Origin: Phallusia fumigata
Lineage: Eukaryota; Chordata; Ascidiacea; Phlebobranchia; Ascidiidae
NCBI GenBank assembly: GCA_008931825.1
Contig: QXVZ01004770.1
Span: 1,163 to 65,162 of the forward strand
Length of the DNA stretch: 64,000 nucleotides
Direction of reading: 5' to 3'
The translations under genes and the position numbers were made by a program. The notes beneath the pieces are model-generated. The model was not told the origin of the DNA. It ran no database searches and was given only the letters and a program-made list of their open reading frames with translations. Shown piece by piece: positions 35,160 through 48,000 of this stretch (position 1 is its first letter; each line of letters starts with the position of its first letter).

Positions 35160-38100
35160 TCAAGATTGAGGTTTCCGCCTACCAAGCCTCGGTTTGGTTT
35201 GAATTGGTTGATCTACAGCATCTATATCAAAAGTGAAAACCAAATGGGCCTTACATAATACAATATTTTGACTTAAACCATACCTGGTAGTTCAGTAGCA
35301 ACAGTTGCTAGTTTTGGAAGGCTAATGTAACCATCTGATTCTGTAAACTCCTTTTCTTTAGCACTGCTTCTGCAGTGGAAAAGTTACACAAAATGTAATA
35401 CAGTCACTATGTTTTATTTGTACATAAACATGAGATGCTTACTATTTTGTGTCAATTGCAAATAAACAAAAAACACACCTGGTTGTTGCATTTTGTCTTT
35501 TTGTTGCACTTTTCCTAACTTTTGACCTTCTGTTGGAGTGCAAAAGTTTATGGTAGATTTATTTGCCAAAAATAAAAGTTGTGAAGAATTTAAGAACTGA
35601 CCTTGATATATGGGGCAAATTGCATTTACTTTTCTTTGCACATGTTCCCTTGTTGTAGAAATCCGGGCACACATTTATGTGTTTCTGCTTACACTTTAAA
35701 GTACACATAAGGAATAAGTCTTAACAAGTGACGATAGCTGAAGTGTAGTTACAGAAGAAAAAGGATTACAGTATTTTAAGTATGGTCATACAGTTAACGA
35801 CTGCGTAACAAGGTATAACTACTGTTAGAAAAGCTTAACTGACATTCTCAGCTTTTTGGCAGTATCCTGTAGTGGCGAAGGGTTCACAAACGTCAGCAGT
35901 ATGCCCGACAAACACATGAAGATATGGACAGTTCTTCGTACTGCATTTTCCTTGCAGAAAAAATGAACAAACTGGTACCTGCCGAAATGGACAACATTGT
36001 TGATGTTTTGGAGAATATTGCTTTCATGACAGACATAGTATCACCTTTTTCTTGGATATTTTGTGAGAAAACAAGCATGAGTCATTTCTGCATGTGCCAC
36101 GAAGAAACCTTAGTTTTAAGAAAAAAAAAGTAATTTCTGAAAGTTCAATTGATTTTATCTTGTCCATAAAAAAAATACAGAAATATATTTTACTCTTGCT
36201 GCTAAGCTGCATGATTTGAAAACAGACTCTCTTTTCAATATTCTTCAGTGATTGTTTTCGCAATCACACAGCTTTATATCTGCTGTAAAGTATTTTACCA
36301 TATATACCTTGTGCAAACTGCAACTCTTTCTGGGTCATGCACATATTGACATTTGTCTCCTCTGTTGCACCTTCCAAATCTTGCAAAAAAATTAAAAAAA
36401 AAGCTTATGAACAGAGCAGTGCGAAATGATACTGACAGTAAAATACAAAATGTGAGCTGTAATGTTGTTATTTAACACCAATAGGTTGTTGTACCTGTTG
36501 TAAAATAAGCAAAACACTTTGCGCAACTTGTGACGATTCTTCTGGCGGACAGTACTCAAGCTTTTTTGAAGGACTTGGCTGGAAAACAAAGAAATGAGAA
36601 GATGATCCTGGTAAGTGCATAGAAACCAGATATTAATCTTACCTTGCTAATTTCTGCTTGGCTGAGTAAAAATATTGCTGTTTGTGGTGAACTGAATGAT
36701 CTTTTGCTGTAAAATGTTTGGGTTGACAACAGAGGTACAACTAGCATGCATGCAACAAAATAGGTGGCAAAAAAACAACTTGCATTTCTTAAAAATTTTG
36801 GTTTCTTGAAACCTAGCTACTTGTTGATTATTGGATTAAACTATATTAATAAAAACAATTAAATAATGTCAACTTTATGCAACAACGTTGGTATTATACA
36901 ACATACACAACATACCAGTGACTTGTTTGCGTTTTAAAACGATGTTTCCAGACTGAGGGTTACGGGTCTGAACATTAATCACATGGTTTTTGGGCCGAAC
37001 AAGCTTGTACTTTGATCTGTTAAGTAACAATGCCTGTAAACTTTGTATTTTATACTATCACATCAGATAATAGCACGTTACCGATGGGATTTCACCCAGA
37101 ACAATATAAAATTATACCTTTTGCTGTGTGTAAAATGAGCCAATGCACCCTGGAAAACAAAAACAAACATAAATGCACAATAATGTTGTTTTGGAGGGGG
37201 GAAGTTACCTTGTAATGATTTGATCTGGACTGTTTATTTACATGCATCTTTGTGTATTGAGCTTCTTGGCCAAGAACAGTTTTGCTCTTTGTGACATTGC
37301 CAGATGACTTTCTGATCACCTTGTATGGATTACTGCTAACATTAACTTGTCTCTGTACCCTGAAAAACCAATGCAGACCAAGTCATAACATGTTCTGTTC
37401 AAAAAGTCAGTTTAAAATGCAAATCCGGTTGCTTTGAAGGTGCCTGAAACTGATTTGTAACACTCACCTCGACTTAAAATGCACTCTTCGTAGTTTGTAT
37501 TTGGTAACAATTTGCTTTCCAGCTAATGTTGAAGGCACAGTTTTGTGTTTCACAGAATCCCCACTTCTTCTCCTAAAGCTCAAGTTTATTACTTGACACA
37601 CTAAAACAAGAATTCAAAACAAAATACCTTTTCCACACATGACGGCTTCTCATAGGTTTGTTTTGTTTGTTGCTTTGTTGCTTGTAATCACCATTGGGCA
37701 ACTGTTTGCCTACAAGACTTGGTGAAGTTTGACCATTATTTTTCGACCACTTATAGCAATTAAGCGCATGTTGTTTGGTTACTAATGGTGCTGAGCCTTC
37801 GGACAAGGTTTTCTTTTTTGGTGGCACTGCAGAGACAGAACCATCAAGTTTATGCTTAGTCGCTACACCTTTTCCAACATTGGTTGGTGTGGTGACACTG
37901 ATGTTTGATGCTTGTGAGGTAGAAGCTGATGAATTCGGATTTTGCTTCCATTTGTATTTCGAAGGGGAATGCTTTTGTTTTGTGTACTTGTGAGAATTGA
38001 AACCCTGAGCAATAGCCAACTTTCTATCAAACTTCTGAAAAAGACAAGCAATTTTAGAACACATTTGTTTGTGACAATTGTTTTTGTAAATAGCTTTAGT

Positions 38101-38587
38101 GTGATCATTAGCTGAATGCCAAAATCTACACAAAAAATGTTGTGTAAGTTACACATTTTGTCTGGTATTATTTGAAAAAAAGAAATATCAAGAAAAATAG
38201 GTCAGCAATAAACTGACCCTAAAATCCCCTGACGATGCTCCTGATCGGAATGAAAGTTTCCTACACACAAAAAAGACAAACTACATGTGTTTAAGAAAGT
38301 GTAGACATCTATCTTTCTGTAAGAAATAACATGCTAATGACAGCATACCTATCGCTTCCATTCCATCTAAATGACCTTAAATTGGTCTTTCTTGCTTTGG
38401 ACAGTTGGACTTGTTTATGTGTCGATATAAGGTCTGCAAACAAACATGAAAGGTAATCAGTCCCCGTTTTTATTCATCAAAAAGCATGCAAACCATAAAA
38501 GACCATTTTCACTCATCAAACGACAAACGTTACCAATTTACCTGACCAGTATGCAATTTCTGCTTTCAAGCGTGCTGATTCGTCCAT
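35160..38587 (-). CDS. ZC3H3: ZC3H3-like CCCH zinc-finger protein, 556 aa, 17 coding exons
   Basis: Minus strand. Exons: 38587-38542, 38433-38349, 38260-38218, 38034-37628, 37572-37468, 37359-37209, 37149-37118, 37016-36916, 36706-36643, 36578-36495, 36379-36308, 36108-36045, 35978-35844, 35693-35602, 35529-35479, 35369-35284, 35212-35160. All phases agree (1671 nt). It starts MDESARLKAEIAYWS. The low-complexity middle carries SKYKWK, RRRSGDSVK and SKYKLVRPK. A linker VLQKSLSTVRQK leads into five tandem CCCH fingers (about 368-491): CLFYNRFGRC..., CTRFLRGTC..., CSFFLQGKC..., CEPFATTGYC... and CPDFYNKGTC.... The C-terminus keeps LPKLATV and KPRL. Vertebrate ZC3H3 (Smicl) binds CPSF and acts in mRNA 3'-end processing and export. 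Exon 15 has a CAGAAG tandem acceptor. AATAAA on this strand is at 35021-35016, so its 3' UTR probably overlaps that of small Maf. Confidence 0.92.
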
Positions 38588-38805
38588 TGCAGCGATAAAA
38601 ACATTACAATGCTACTTTAAAAAGTAATAAGCAGGTTTTAAAAAATTACGTTACGAAAGCATTACAAAGAAAACAACATTCAGGTAGAACAATAAAACAA
38701 AACAATATTTTACGACTATTTATTGCGTCGCATGTCGCGTTTCGCGTGTCGCGATATACTTCAACGGTTAACGGTTATATTACGAATAAACTATTACGTC
38801 CTAAT
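38588..38805. promoter_or_regulatory. ZC3H3 upstream region
   Basis: Immediate 5' flank of ZC3H3, lying between it and a hAT-like element. CGCGTCGC-type words near 38730-38755 are the only CpG-dense part. No TATA box was seen on the minus strand. The assignment rests on position only. Confidence 0.3.
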
Positions 38806-39075
38806 GTAGTGGTTCATAACCATTGGCCCCGCACCACCTTTACACCAGTTAACCCCCCGTCCTTCAGGGCAAAATTTAGCTACTTAGGCTTGTTTATTTT
38901 AGGATACCTTTGATTCCTATATTTTTGTTCCAAACATCCACTCTATATGGAAGCAGCCAAAATAATTCGAACCTGATTTGGTTTTCAAAGAAGTTTTGTT
39001 GTAATTGGAAGTCTGTTTGCACCCCTTGAAATTACGCCTCCCGTTAGGGGTGCGGCCCCAGTATAAGAACCTCTG
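38806..39075. mobile_element. hAT-type non-autonomous element, degenerate
   Basis: The left end TAGTGGTTCATAACC and right end ATAAGAACCTCTG form an imperfect terminal inverted repeat like those of the elements at 838 and 53745. The interior is divergent and the flanking 8-mers do not match convincingly, so it is an old copy or a related family. Confidence 0.5.
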
Positions 39076-39569
39076 TCTAAATACAAGCTTATTTTAAGTC
39101 CCAATCTTTACATACAGTGTAGTTTGACGTTTTTTACGCTGGGTTACTGGATGGACCGGGATTTCCTGTTTGTCGCTGTCTAACGCTTAAACGAACGTTT
39201 GCTACGGACTACATTACCCTGCTATTCTAGATTAATGGGATTGTGACTTACATGTTTTGACATTAGCCTTCAAACAAGCCATACAACCACAAACATAACA
39301 ACCACAAGATGTCGTTGTAGATCTATAAGTTGGCGAGCCAAACAGATGAGTGTCAAGGCGTCCCTTGATATGCTATTTATCGCAAATCGTCTGGATTGAA
39401 TGTCTGCACAGCCAGATATTATTTACTACTAAACTACTGTTTAGCAGTAAACAATGGATTAACTATTCCAATGTTGACAACAAGAAGTTTTATTGGTTGT
39501 TTCAAATTCTATTGAGTGCAGTCTGCAAAACGTTTAAACACATTGATTTGAATTATTTCATGTATGGAA

Positions 39570-39736
39570 GAGGGGTGGGCAAACTACAACCCGTGAGCCA
39601 AATCCGATCCGCAAAGCCTTTCATTTTGCCCGCCAGATGTTTTTACAATTTAACATATTACTTCAATTCATTTTTTTGCCCATTGGCCTATACTTTAAAG
39701 CGTGTGCGATGCAACCACAACATTTGGCCACCCCTG
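39570..39736. mobile_element. hAT-type non-autonomous element, second family
   Basis: The left end GAGGGGTGGGCAAAC and right end TTTGGCCACCCCTG are inverted copies with few mismatches. The interior has CCGATCCGC and TTGCCCGCC words typical of these elements. Flanking 8-mers GTATGGAA and ACATAGAA share five of eight bases. 167 bp, no coding capacity. Confidence 0.55.
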
Positions 39737-41159
39737 ACATAGAAACTTGCCCTAACTCTATTTTTTGAAAAATACCTTAAATGGGCGTCGTGCACTAGCA
39801 CGCCTCGTGCAATCGACAGCAGCTGAAGGACTTAACAAGCAATATGAAAAAACGGATATATAACAGAAAGCGCCAAATCAAGGTTTTTGTCTTTTGAACA
39901 GAAAATTCTAGACTTTATTATTAGTTGACTTATGGCGGGATTTCGCAACTTTGTGCACCTTGGTAATTTAAAAAGAATGCTCTGACGCAATCTTATTGCA
40001 ACTTTCGAAATTTGATGAGCCACGAAGAACGAAAAGCGATGCTTTGTTTATCGGCTATGGTCAAATCATCAACAAGAGGCCAATTCTTCATGCTTGCAAA
40101 CTCTAAGCTCTATATCTTAAAATAGCCGACGCTGTCAATTATGTGGACACATATTCTGAGAAAAGAACAATTAAGTAACACCAACAATAATAACCATAAA
40201 AGCATCATCTTAACACACCAGGGATATCTCTTTAGGCGCGAAAGCAACCCAGTTCAACGGAGCGAGAGTAGGAAAGGAGAAAAGCACTTTTGCTGATGTG
40301 TTGCCAGCGGGAGTTGCTGAAGGTCTGTGCATTATCTCGATGCACACGCGCTTCGATTCTAATGCACTTGTTTACAGCAACTTGTGCACTTCTCACTAAG
40401 CTTCGAGTCGCTAGGCGATCCCTGTCGTTTCGCGTGGCAAGCGCTGATTGGCCCGAAAACTCGTTTGTTTGTCATGTGGAGCGGCGGTATGGGGTCAATT
40501 GTTCAGGTTTGAACGTAAACATTTTTTTTGCATTTTGGAAAACAAACTTCGTAGCTCAATTTTGTGTGTAAAACTTTTATGTTAACACCAACTGTGATTT
40601 TCGCAATTTAGAAATGAAATTTGTAAATAAAAACTAAGTAGCTGACACAATTTTACAATCGTGTTTAGGAAGAGTTTCTAATGCGACATTGGGATACTTT
40701 TGCACACTCTAAAATACGGGTGCTGCTTTACATAAAATTCCGTAACAACGCTATTAGGTCAAGAACCAGCTGCGTTCATGTAACGTTATCATCCACTACT
40801 GTACAATTAAACACTTATCTTGTATACGATATCAGCGTACGTTAAAAAGCACAGTAGATGGATCCTTCATCAAGGGCTTGCATGAATTTTTTACAATATA
40901 ATGCAAGGGCAGCGGTTGATTTTGTGGTGCAGGAATTGCCACAGGTTCTTTGGGTGCGTGCAATCCCATGACGGTTGTGAAATCACCTTTTCAGAAACTC
41001 GGAAGTTCTCCAATACTTCCGTGTGTTGCAACCCAAGCGAACTCAACAAAAAACGTGAACCGGTCACAGGTTCGATGATGGACAAACAATAATGACCCCC
41101 CTTATTCCAATACACGGACCACTGGACCCTTGATATAAGCATAACCCGGTGCATGCCTG

Positions 41160-42500
41160 TTTACAGCGAGACGCTTACGCGGTCGCTGGGCTAAGTGACG
41201 TCAGATTCGTGCGTGTTGTCGAGTGGCGAAGTCGACGGCGTCGGTGATAAACAAGGCGAGCGCGAATTAATTAAGGCTCGCTCGCTTCTTGGAACGCTGC
41301 CAAACATGCTGACCGCGACCGCCGCGCGCTCGACACTTCGTTTGAATAATAAATCAAGACACAACACACTAAGGGGGCAGTGATTCACGGGATGACACTT
41401 CCCGTCCTAAGTGACTGGTCCAGTGGCGGGGAAAATACATTGTGAAGGCCCGTCTCCATGTTCTTCACTTCCGACGCGCATTAGGAATATTCTCGGGGGT
41501 AATTACGTGCCTGCTGGGCCCCAGAGCGATTTGCATGCCCGTTTTAATCTTTATTCAAATCGGCGTTTGCAACTCGGTGTCTTTCCGAAGTGCCATGTTA
41601 ACATTGGAACCACTAGCGTCCTGTGCGCTTCCACGAGGCCACAGGCAAGTCTTATGAAAGGTAAACAGGCCTTGGTTACACAAGGTAAAGCGTTAATCAA
41701 CAGCTCGCGATGTCGAAACGAGGCTTTGGCCCTTTGCCTGCCTGTCGCAATAACTTACACCGCTTCGGTAACAAAAGGCCCCCCGCATGCAATCGCAACT
41801 CTGCACCGGCTGCTCCGGTCTGTTTTTTAAGGCTTCGTGCCGACCACGAAATGCCAAACAACCGTCTCACCTCGGCCCAGATAAAGACTTCGGCGAAGCG
41901 ATTGTAATGAGTGGGTTTTGCGCCGGTGGTTTTCGCATTAGAGATCAGCGACGACGGTAAGCTGTGTGGAGCACTATGTTGACTGTGGAAAACTGGGTTA
42001 GACTGGCAAGGGTTAGTTTGTAACAGATGAGTTACCGCCGCACGCTCGTTGCGGGTTCGCAGTTCAAGTAACCGATCTCCCGACAATGGCAGGTATATTG
42101 CGGGCGACAGAGAAAACAAAGCGATACCAGTTGAGCGAGGGGTGGGAAATCGAAGAGAAAGCCGGGAGCAGGTGACGAGAAGAGATGAGCCGGCGAAACA
42201 ACGAAGAAATAGCGCCCACGGCTTAACACGAGCTCGACGAAGGAGAAAAGTTAGAGCTCCAGGAACGGTCAGCTGATTCTGAGTTGTTTTGTGACGCGCT
42301 GGGCGCCTTTCTTTCAAAAGCAATCGAACCCCGACGCCTTCCTATTGGTCTTGTGAGCCGGCCTTCTCTGTTTGTCAAGTGAATAAATTGGAGAGCGCGC
42401 CACAGCACAGTCACAGAAGTCAGCTGTTTGCTCAAGCCGGCAGAGCTCGTTGAAAGCGGGCAGGCGGCGGCGACCAACGACGTCGGCATTGGCTCGTTCG
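41160..42500 (+). promoter_or_regulatory. CpG-rich region upstream of large Maf
   Basis: Markedly richer in GC and CpG than the surroundings (for example GACCGCGACCGCCGCGCG near 41320, and the stretch 42290-42510). It has a TGACGTCA octamer at about 41198. Overlapping ORFs on both strands here are a by-product of composition. A probable 3' splice site (TTTTGTTTTCGCAG, ending about 42843) lies between this region and the large Maf ORF, so a 5' non-coding exon and promoter probably sit in this interval. Confidence 0.5.
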
Positions 42501-42966
42501 GGCTTTTGCAATACACAGGAAGCTGAAGTGCAGGCCCGAATGCATTTAATGACACTTTTAGTTGCAATTCACGACTGTTCAGATACAGTTGCATTTGGAT
42601 TTAACTCAGAATTTAGCAAGTCGAATTTAGCGTGGCCATTCCAGCCCTATCCAGTGATATTGCGTAATCCTGCAACGGGGCTCAGGGTGCAGCATTGGGC
42701 GCGTTAAGTCAAAAAGCCCGTTTCGGCGCAAGTTTTCGTGAGAGCTTAGCAGTTGCGCATATGTTTAAAATTCATATTGCTTTGAACCCGTCTGTTTTTT
42801 GCTGCCTTTGTTCAGCTTTAAAATCTTGTTTTTTGTTTTCGCAGAACAATAGGAAAACGCCAATCAAAACCCGCACTCCTTTCCACGTTTTGTCCACGTT
42901 CACTGCACAGTCAAAAACAGTCTGAAAACTTTTTAGCTGCGTGCTACGCTCATAGTGGATGTTCGA

Positions 42967-44834
42967 ATGGTTGCCACAGACACTTTGTACGCGTCTGAAG
43001 CAATGACAGGAAGAGAAATGCCGCTAGCAGAACTCCAAGACCAAACTGCATCTTTCGGCCAATCCAGCCCATGTGACCCGTTCCTGCCGTCCAGTCCGTT
43101 CAACGGAAACAGCAACAACAGCAATAACACCTGCGACCTCGCTCAAATGCAAGAAGAATGCAAGACTACATCAGAATCGTTCGCACTGCCGTCGCTGGAA
43201 AGCACACTGGCTAACCCCTTCAGCGAGGCCAAGTGCTATGACGCAATATACACAAGCTACAACGGGTCTATGGTGGCAAGCTTCTGCACCACAAGCCTCA
43301 CCATGGCCGGCGACAAGAACACAACAACGGCAAGCGCCTTTTCGGATATTTGTTCGTCGCTTTCGGAGTCGCCTTCCGAGCTAGCGCCCAGCCCCCTCGA
43401 GCGCAAACCGACTGCCGAGGAGTTGCAGTGGTACACGCAACAGCAAATGCAACAAGACGAGAGGCTCAGACAGTCTTCGCCCCTCGAAAACCCGCCAAAC
43501 ATGTCGCAAGGTTCGGCAATGCAACCCCAGCAGCAGACGATTTCGCAAACCATGCCCAGTTTCGCGGCGATGAGCGTCGGCGACGATGTGTCGTCGGGGG
43601 AAGATGAAGTCTTCGAGACGTGGCTTGCAAACTTCCAGGAGTTTTCAGGCGCTGGGGTCTCTCCTCATCAAGATTCAGCGCAGAATGTTCTCTTCCAGAA
43701 CGGCCAAATCGCTTTCCCGACCACCCAAATGCAGCCAACATACTGCTCCACAAGTCCAAACCAGATGCTCACGAATGCAGGGAACGCAATCGGCTACGGC
43801 GCCGACAAAACGACAGTTTCCAACTTTTCGCCTTTGAGCAGCACCAACGCGTCGCCGTTAGGCCAAATTGACAACACTCCGATGTACAACACCACCGCCG
43901 CTGTTTACAACCCAACGAACTCGTACCCTGGGCCCACCATATGTAACTCAGGGATGTTTCTAACAGACGCTGGCTCCGTGTGTGTCAACAACTTGGACTT
44001 TGCCACCACCACGTTGGACTTAGCGAGCGAGAGCGTGCAAGCTCAGCTGATGAGCTCAAAGATGCAGAGTGTATTAAGTACGGCAGGGATGCTCGACAAT
44101 GGCAAGCAACGAAGCAAATCGGCCGGGTCTATTCCCTCCGAAGTGCCGCCACATAGAGGCACCGGTCTACCCGGCGAGGCTCTGGCAGCGTTACCTGACG
44201 AGCAACTAACCCAGATGACTGTTAGAGACCTTAACCGCTGTTTGCGTGGCCTAAGGTAAATAGTGATAACACCAGCGTCAATGGCTGTGACAACATGGCC
44301 CGGATTCATATAATTTAGTGCTTTGATTCGCTGTCAAACTGTAATGGCCCTCTCCTCTGGGTTACAACACCCTGTGCATTGTGTCCCACCGGCAGTGAAT
44401 GTAAACTCGTTTTTATGTGACTTTGCAGCAAGGACGATGTGCACGCCCTTAAGCAACGGCGGCGGACGCTGAAGAACCGAGGCTACGCGCAAAGCTGCCG
44501 AACCAAACGAGTTATGCAACGGCACATGTTGGAAAAGGAAAAGAACATACTCCAAATGCAGGTAGGCAATATACATAACTCAAACAAGCCTTTTCGGACA
44601 CGTATAACTACGTAAAGCCCCAATGGTAGTGTACACCTACACACTATAAAAGAATTTCACCCGAGCAATGCCTTGTCATTGTAATACCGGTTGCTAAATG
44701 ATCTTGTTATTGTTTTTAGTTATCGCAACTGCAAGACCAAGTCAACTCAGTTGCAAAAGAGCGCGATGACTACAAATCCAAGTTCGAGCATCTGCGCAAG
44801 TTCATCCTGGACCAGCAACAACTCCTCAAGCAGC

Positions 44835-44866
<32 letters not shown>

Positions 44867-44890
44867 GGCGACGCAAAGGGAGACCTGTAA
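42967..44890 (+). CDS. Large Maf bZIP transcription factor (MafA/B/c-Maf/NRL class), 530 aa
   Basis: Exons 42967-44255, 44429-44561 and 44720-44890 (1593 nt). The first in-frame ATG gives [13 protein letters not shown]; the frame is open a few codons upstream but without ATG. Residues 1-400 are Ser/Thr/Asn/Gln-rich with an acidic patch ([18 protein letters not shown]), a plausible transactivation domain. It does not visibly match the vertebrate large-Maf N-terminus. The extended homology region [20 protein letters not shown] leads into [18 protein letters not shown], the Maf basic region with the large-Maf-type AQSC, then a zipper across the last two exons. Eleven consecutive glutamines (residues 512-522, CAG-rich) precede the final eight residues. 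It would bind MARE sites. Polyadenylation signal ATTAAA near 45052. It is divergent from ZC3H3, with 4.4 kb between them. Confidence 0.92.
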
Positions 44891-45059
44891 TGGGGCGCCT
44901 GCGCTTGAACAGAGCGCCCTTGTGTGACTCCGATGTTTGAACAGTCGGCTCGGCATACACCTATGGAAGAGCACGCGGCACAAAAGGCTTCCAGTCGTAC
45001 AGGTCGCTTCAGACACGCGAGCGGCTTATAGAATGTCCGAGCCGTCTGACAATTAAAAG

Positions 45060-48000
45060 GTGTAACGTTTTTCTACAGCGATGGCCTTTGCGTATATGGA
45101 CCGTTTTGCTACTAGGGCCAATTGCATATTTGATCGTAAGTGCCGGCAAAACATTGTTTTTCATTGCCACTGCAGCTTACCGGCTGGCAAATACAAAACC
45201 ATGTTTAAAAATGCCAGGCACAAATTCGACCATCTGCCAAACACAAACGTGTCGGTGAAACAACCGGCGACGTTGTAGGGACATGACAGGCATCCTCTGC
45301 ACATCGGACAAGCTATTGTCTTAATGCGCGGGAAATCTGCGTCTATTGTTCCCGCTGCACGTCGCGATCTGCCCTAGCCCCCTCAACGACTCAAAACTTG
45401 AGTTTTCTACTTCGAAAATCATAATGTGAATGTGCCGATATACGTACGAGACGACTGCTAATATATTAAGCCGTGAAAGCGTGCTTATTTTGTGTACGTC
45501 CATTTGAAGGATATAATTTCTGTGTTCCCACTCCCCTATGTTAAGACATGTTGTCTTTAATGCCTTTGTTTTTTACAAGTAACCCGTGCTTTTCTTACAA
45601 GCCGTTCCCAGTACCCTCTTTACCCAAGGGGGCGCCTAACAATTCACTAACGCGAATATTTTATACCCCCTATTCTTCCAATCTTTAAAACTTCAACCCG
45701 ACAACCATAAGAAAAAAATACTAGAAAAAAGTGTAGTGCCTCTTTATTCCCTGCTGTTCCCGGTAATATGTTCCATTCCGTTTGTCCAGTGCCACTTATC
45801 GCATCTGTGTTCCCCTGCTATAATGACTGTGTCGATTGCTACGTAAAAGTTTAAGTATCCCATTTCCTATTTGACTCTTCGGCGCACTGGCTTGAAAGCT
45901 GCTTTGGTATTTGTTTGTTACATAATGTTTTCGAACGGGTTTCTGAACGACCATGGCGAAAATACGCCACGGTCTTGTTTCGGATGTAGTCCAAACGTAA
46001 TTCATTTACAAAACCCAAGCGTTTCTATTTCAAAAGTCACAGTCCTTAGATCCCACGGTTAACTGCACAAAGTGCGCTGGAAACCCGTTTTCTATGCTCA
46101 AGTTTCTAAGCCCGATGCCCAAAATGCTTGCCCTGCCCAAGTACTGCTGGCGCCTTCGCCGCGCTAACCATTCTTCTGTGTTTAAGTTAGGACGGCCAAT
46201 GTTACTGCTAAAGATGTTCCCATGCATATGCGTGTAATGACCAAACTGTGATTTAGAGATTTCTAATAGCTCGCCTGTAAGAGTAGGGTCGGTTTTGCCC
46301 CAATATGTTGACACAACGTCGATTCATTTCCATTTTATTTTGCTTGGACTTCCGAAGTCCTTGTTTCATTTGTTTTCGAATTTTATTTCGACTTCCAAAC
46401 TTTCTTTAATAAAGATATCTATGTACGCAAAAGTGGTTTCAAAGCAGAAAGCAGTGAGAACAAAGCATGGAAAGGTGCCAGGTTTGGAGATTTTGAAAAA
46501 AAAACTAACGTTCATGGCCAGATTGGTTAAGAAAGATTTGCTTTTGCATAAAAAGCGCTTGTAAATTGCAGCCAATATTCTTTGTCCGACTTCAACGGAT
46601 CCAAGTACACGTTCATTATAATGTTTCACATTTCGTGGGAATCAAACACTTTTTAATGGACAAAATTTGGGGGGAGGGAGAGGGGGGCACGAATTTTTTG
46701 GGGGGAGGGGGGCATGGCCGCTTTCGCCCCTCCCTTGGTTACGTCCCTGAGCAGAACAACATGCATCATAGACGCAATATATTTTCATGTAAACAGGCTT
46801 CGTGAAAAAGGTAAAAAATGTAAGCAAATGCTTCTAAAACACGAAAATCAGCAAACAATCATACGTTAACGGGGGTTACGGGGTTCATGTGGATCCGAGT
46901 TATGTCGATCTCAAAATATTTGTCACCCTGAATGCACAACAACACACCGGCCGACCTGCGCAAACACGCCAAAGAGAAGACCGCTGAATGAATCACAATT
47001 CACTCTAGACAACCGGCACAGGAGTGGGAATTTTGTGGGGTCGACTACGGTTGGCACAAACATGTTTTTAACCCTGGACCCTGGGGTTAGTTGTCTAGGT
47101 CAAAGTTCGTGGCTCGTGGTTCAGAGTGCGCACAATATCCATCACTCACTGATGTTCTGTTACTAACAGCTGCGTAAAAAGACTTTACAAACTGCCCGAA
47201 CAAGTCGCTGTAGAAGAATGTTTTCGTACCACAACTTGAAGGCAACATAACAAATACATAGGCGAAATGAAAACAGGGGAATTGTCAACCAATGCAGCTG
47301 GTATACAACAAGTGTAAAGGTGGCAACTAATGGGCGATGTAAAAAAGCGCAATGTTGTTGGTATAAATAACTTTACCTTGGCGACAAAAAAGTGTAGTAC
47401 CTGTAGATAACAATACAGACGTACAGAGCAGGGGAAGCATGTAAGTTGTTTAATGAGTATGACAGTATCGAGAAAAGCAATCCAAATGTAAACATTGCTT
47501 TCAGTCAACATTTGGGAGTGCAGAGCGCTAGTCACAGCTCAAATCAAAACACGTTCATATCCAAATGCCATTGGCACACTGTGAAACTATTACGATCAGT
47601 TTCCTCATTACAATGTTTGGCGAAACAGGCAGAAACTGATGGAATTAGTAAACAGAACGATAGAATTTTAGTTCGTTGGCGACCTGGTAGTGGCGCAGAT
47701 CCTCACAAAGCAATTTTTTGCAAAGCAAACCCTGACAAAGCAATTGTTTTTTGACTCGGTGCAAACGCATGGGAACGGCACTTAATAAGTTTGCAAGCCC
47801 CGAAGTGCAAAGCAATACCTGACATCAGCTTAACTTGCAAGACAGGTTTGGACGTCATTTCGGCCGCACAAAAACCTCAGTTTATGTCTTTAGGGGTATA
47901 AGTTTCATGTTCGGATCGCTGGGACACGGTAAGTTGTCCAGGTTTTACGTCCGAGCCCAGAAACAAGGTGTAAGACTCGGCCACACACCAGACACCGCTC

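Noticed and set aside
41411-42594. Overlapping ORFs of 120-208 codons on both strands upstream of large Maf
   Set aside because: They coincide with the CpG-rich composition, overlap each other and show no domain or consistent splice structure.
47185-47535. 116-codon minus-strand ORF as a membrane protein gene
   Set aside because: No family resemblance or splice partners were seen. AT-rich sequence of this length yields such hydrophobic frames by chance.
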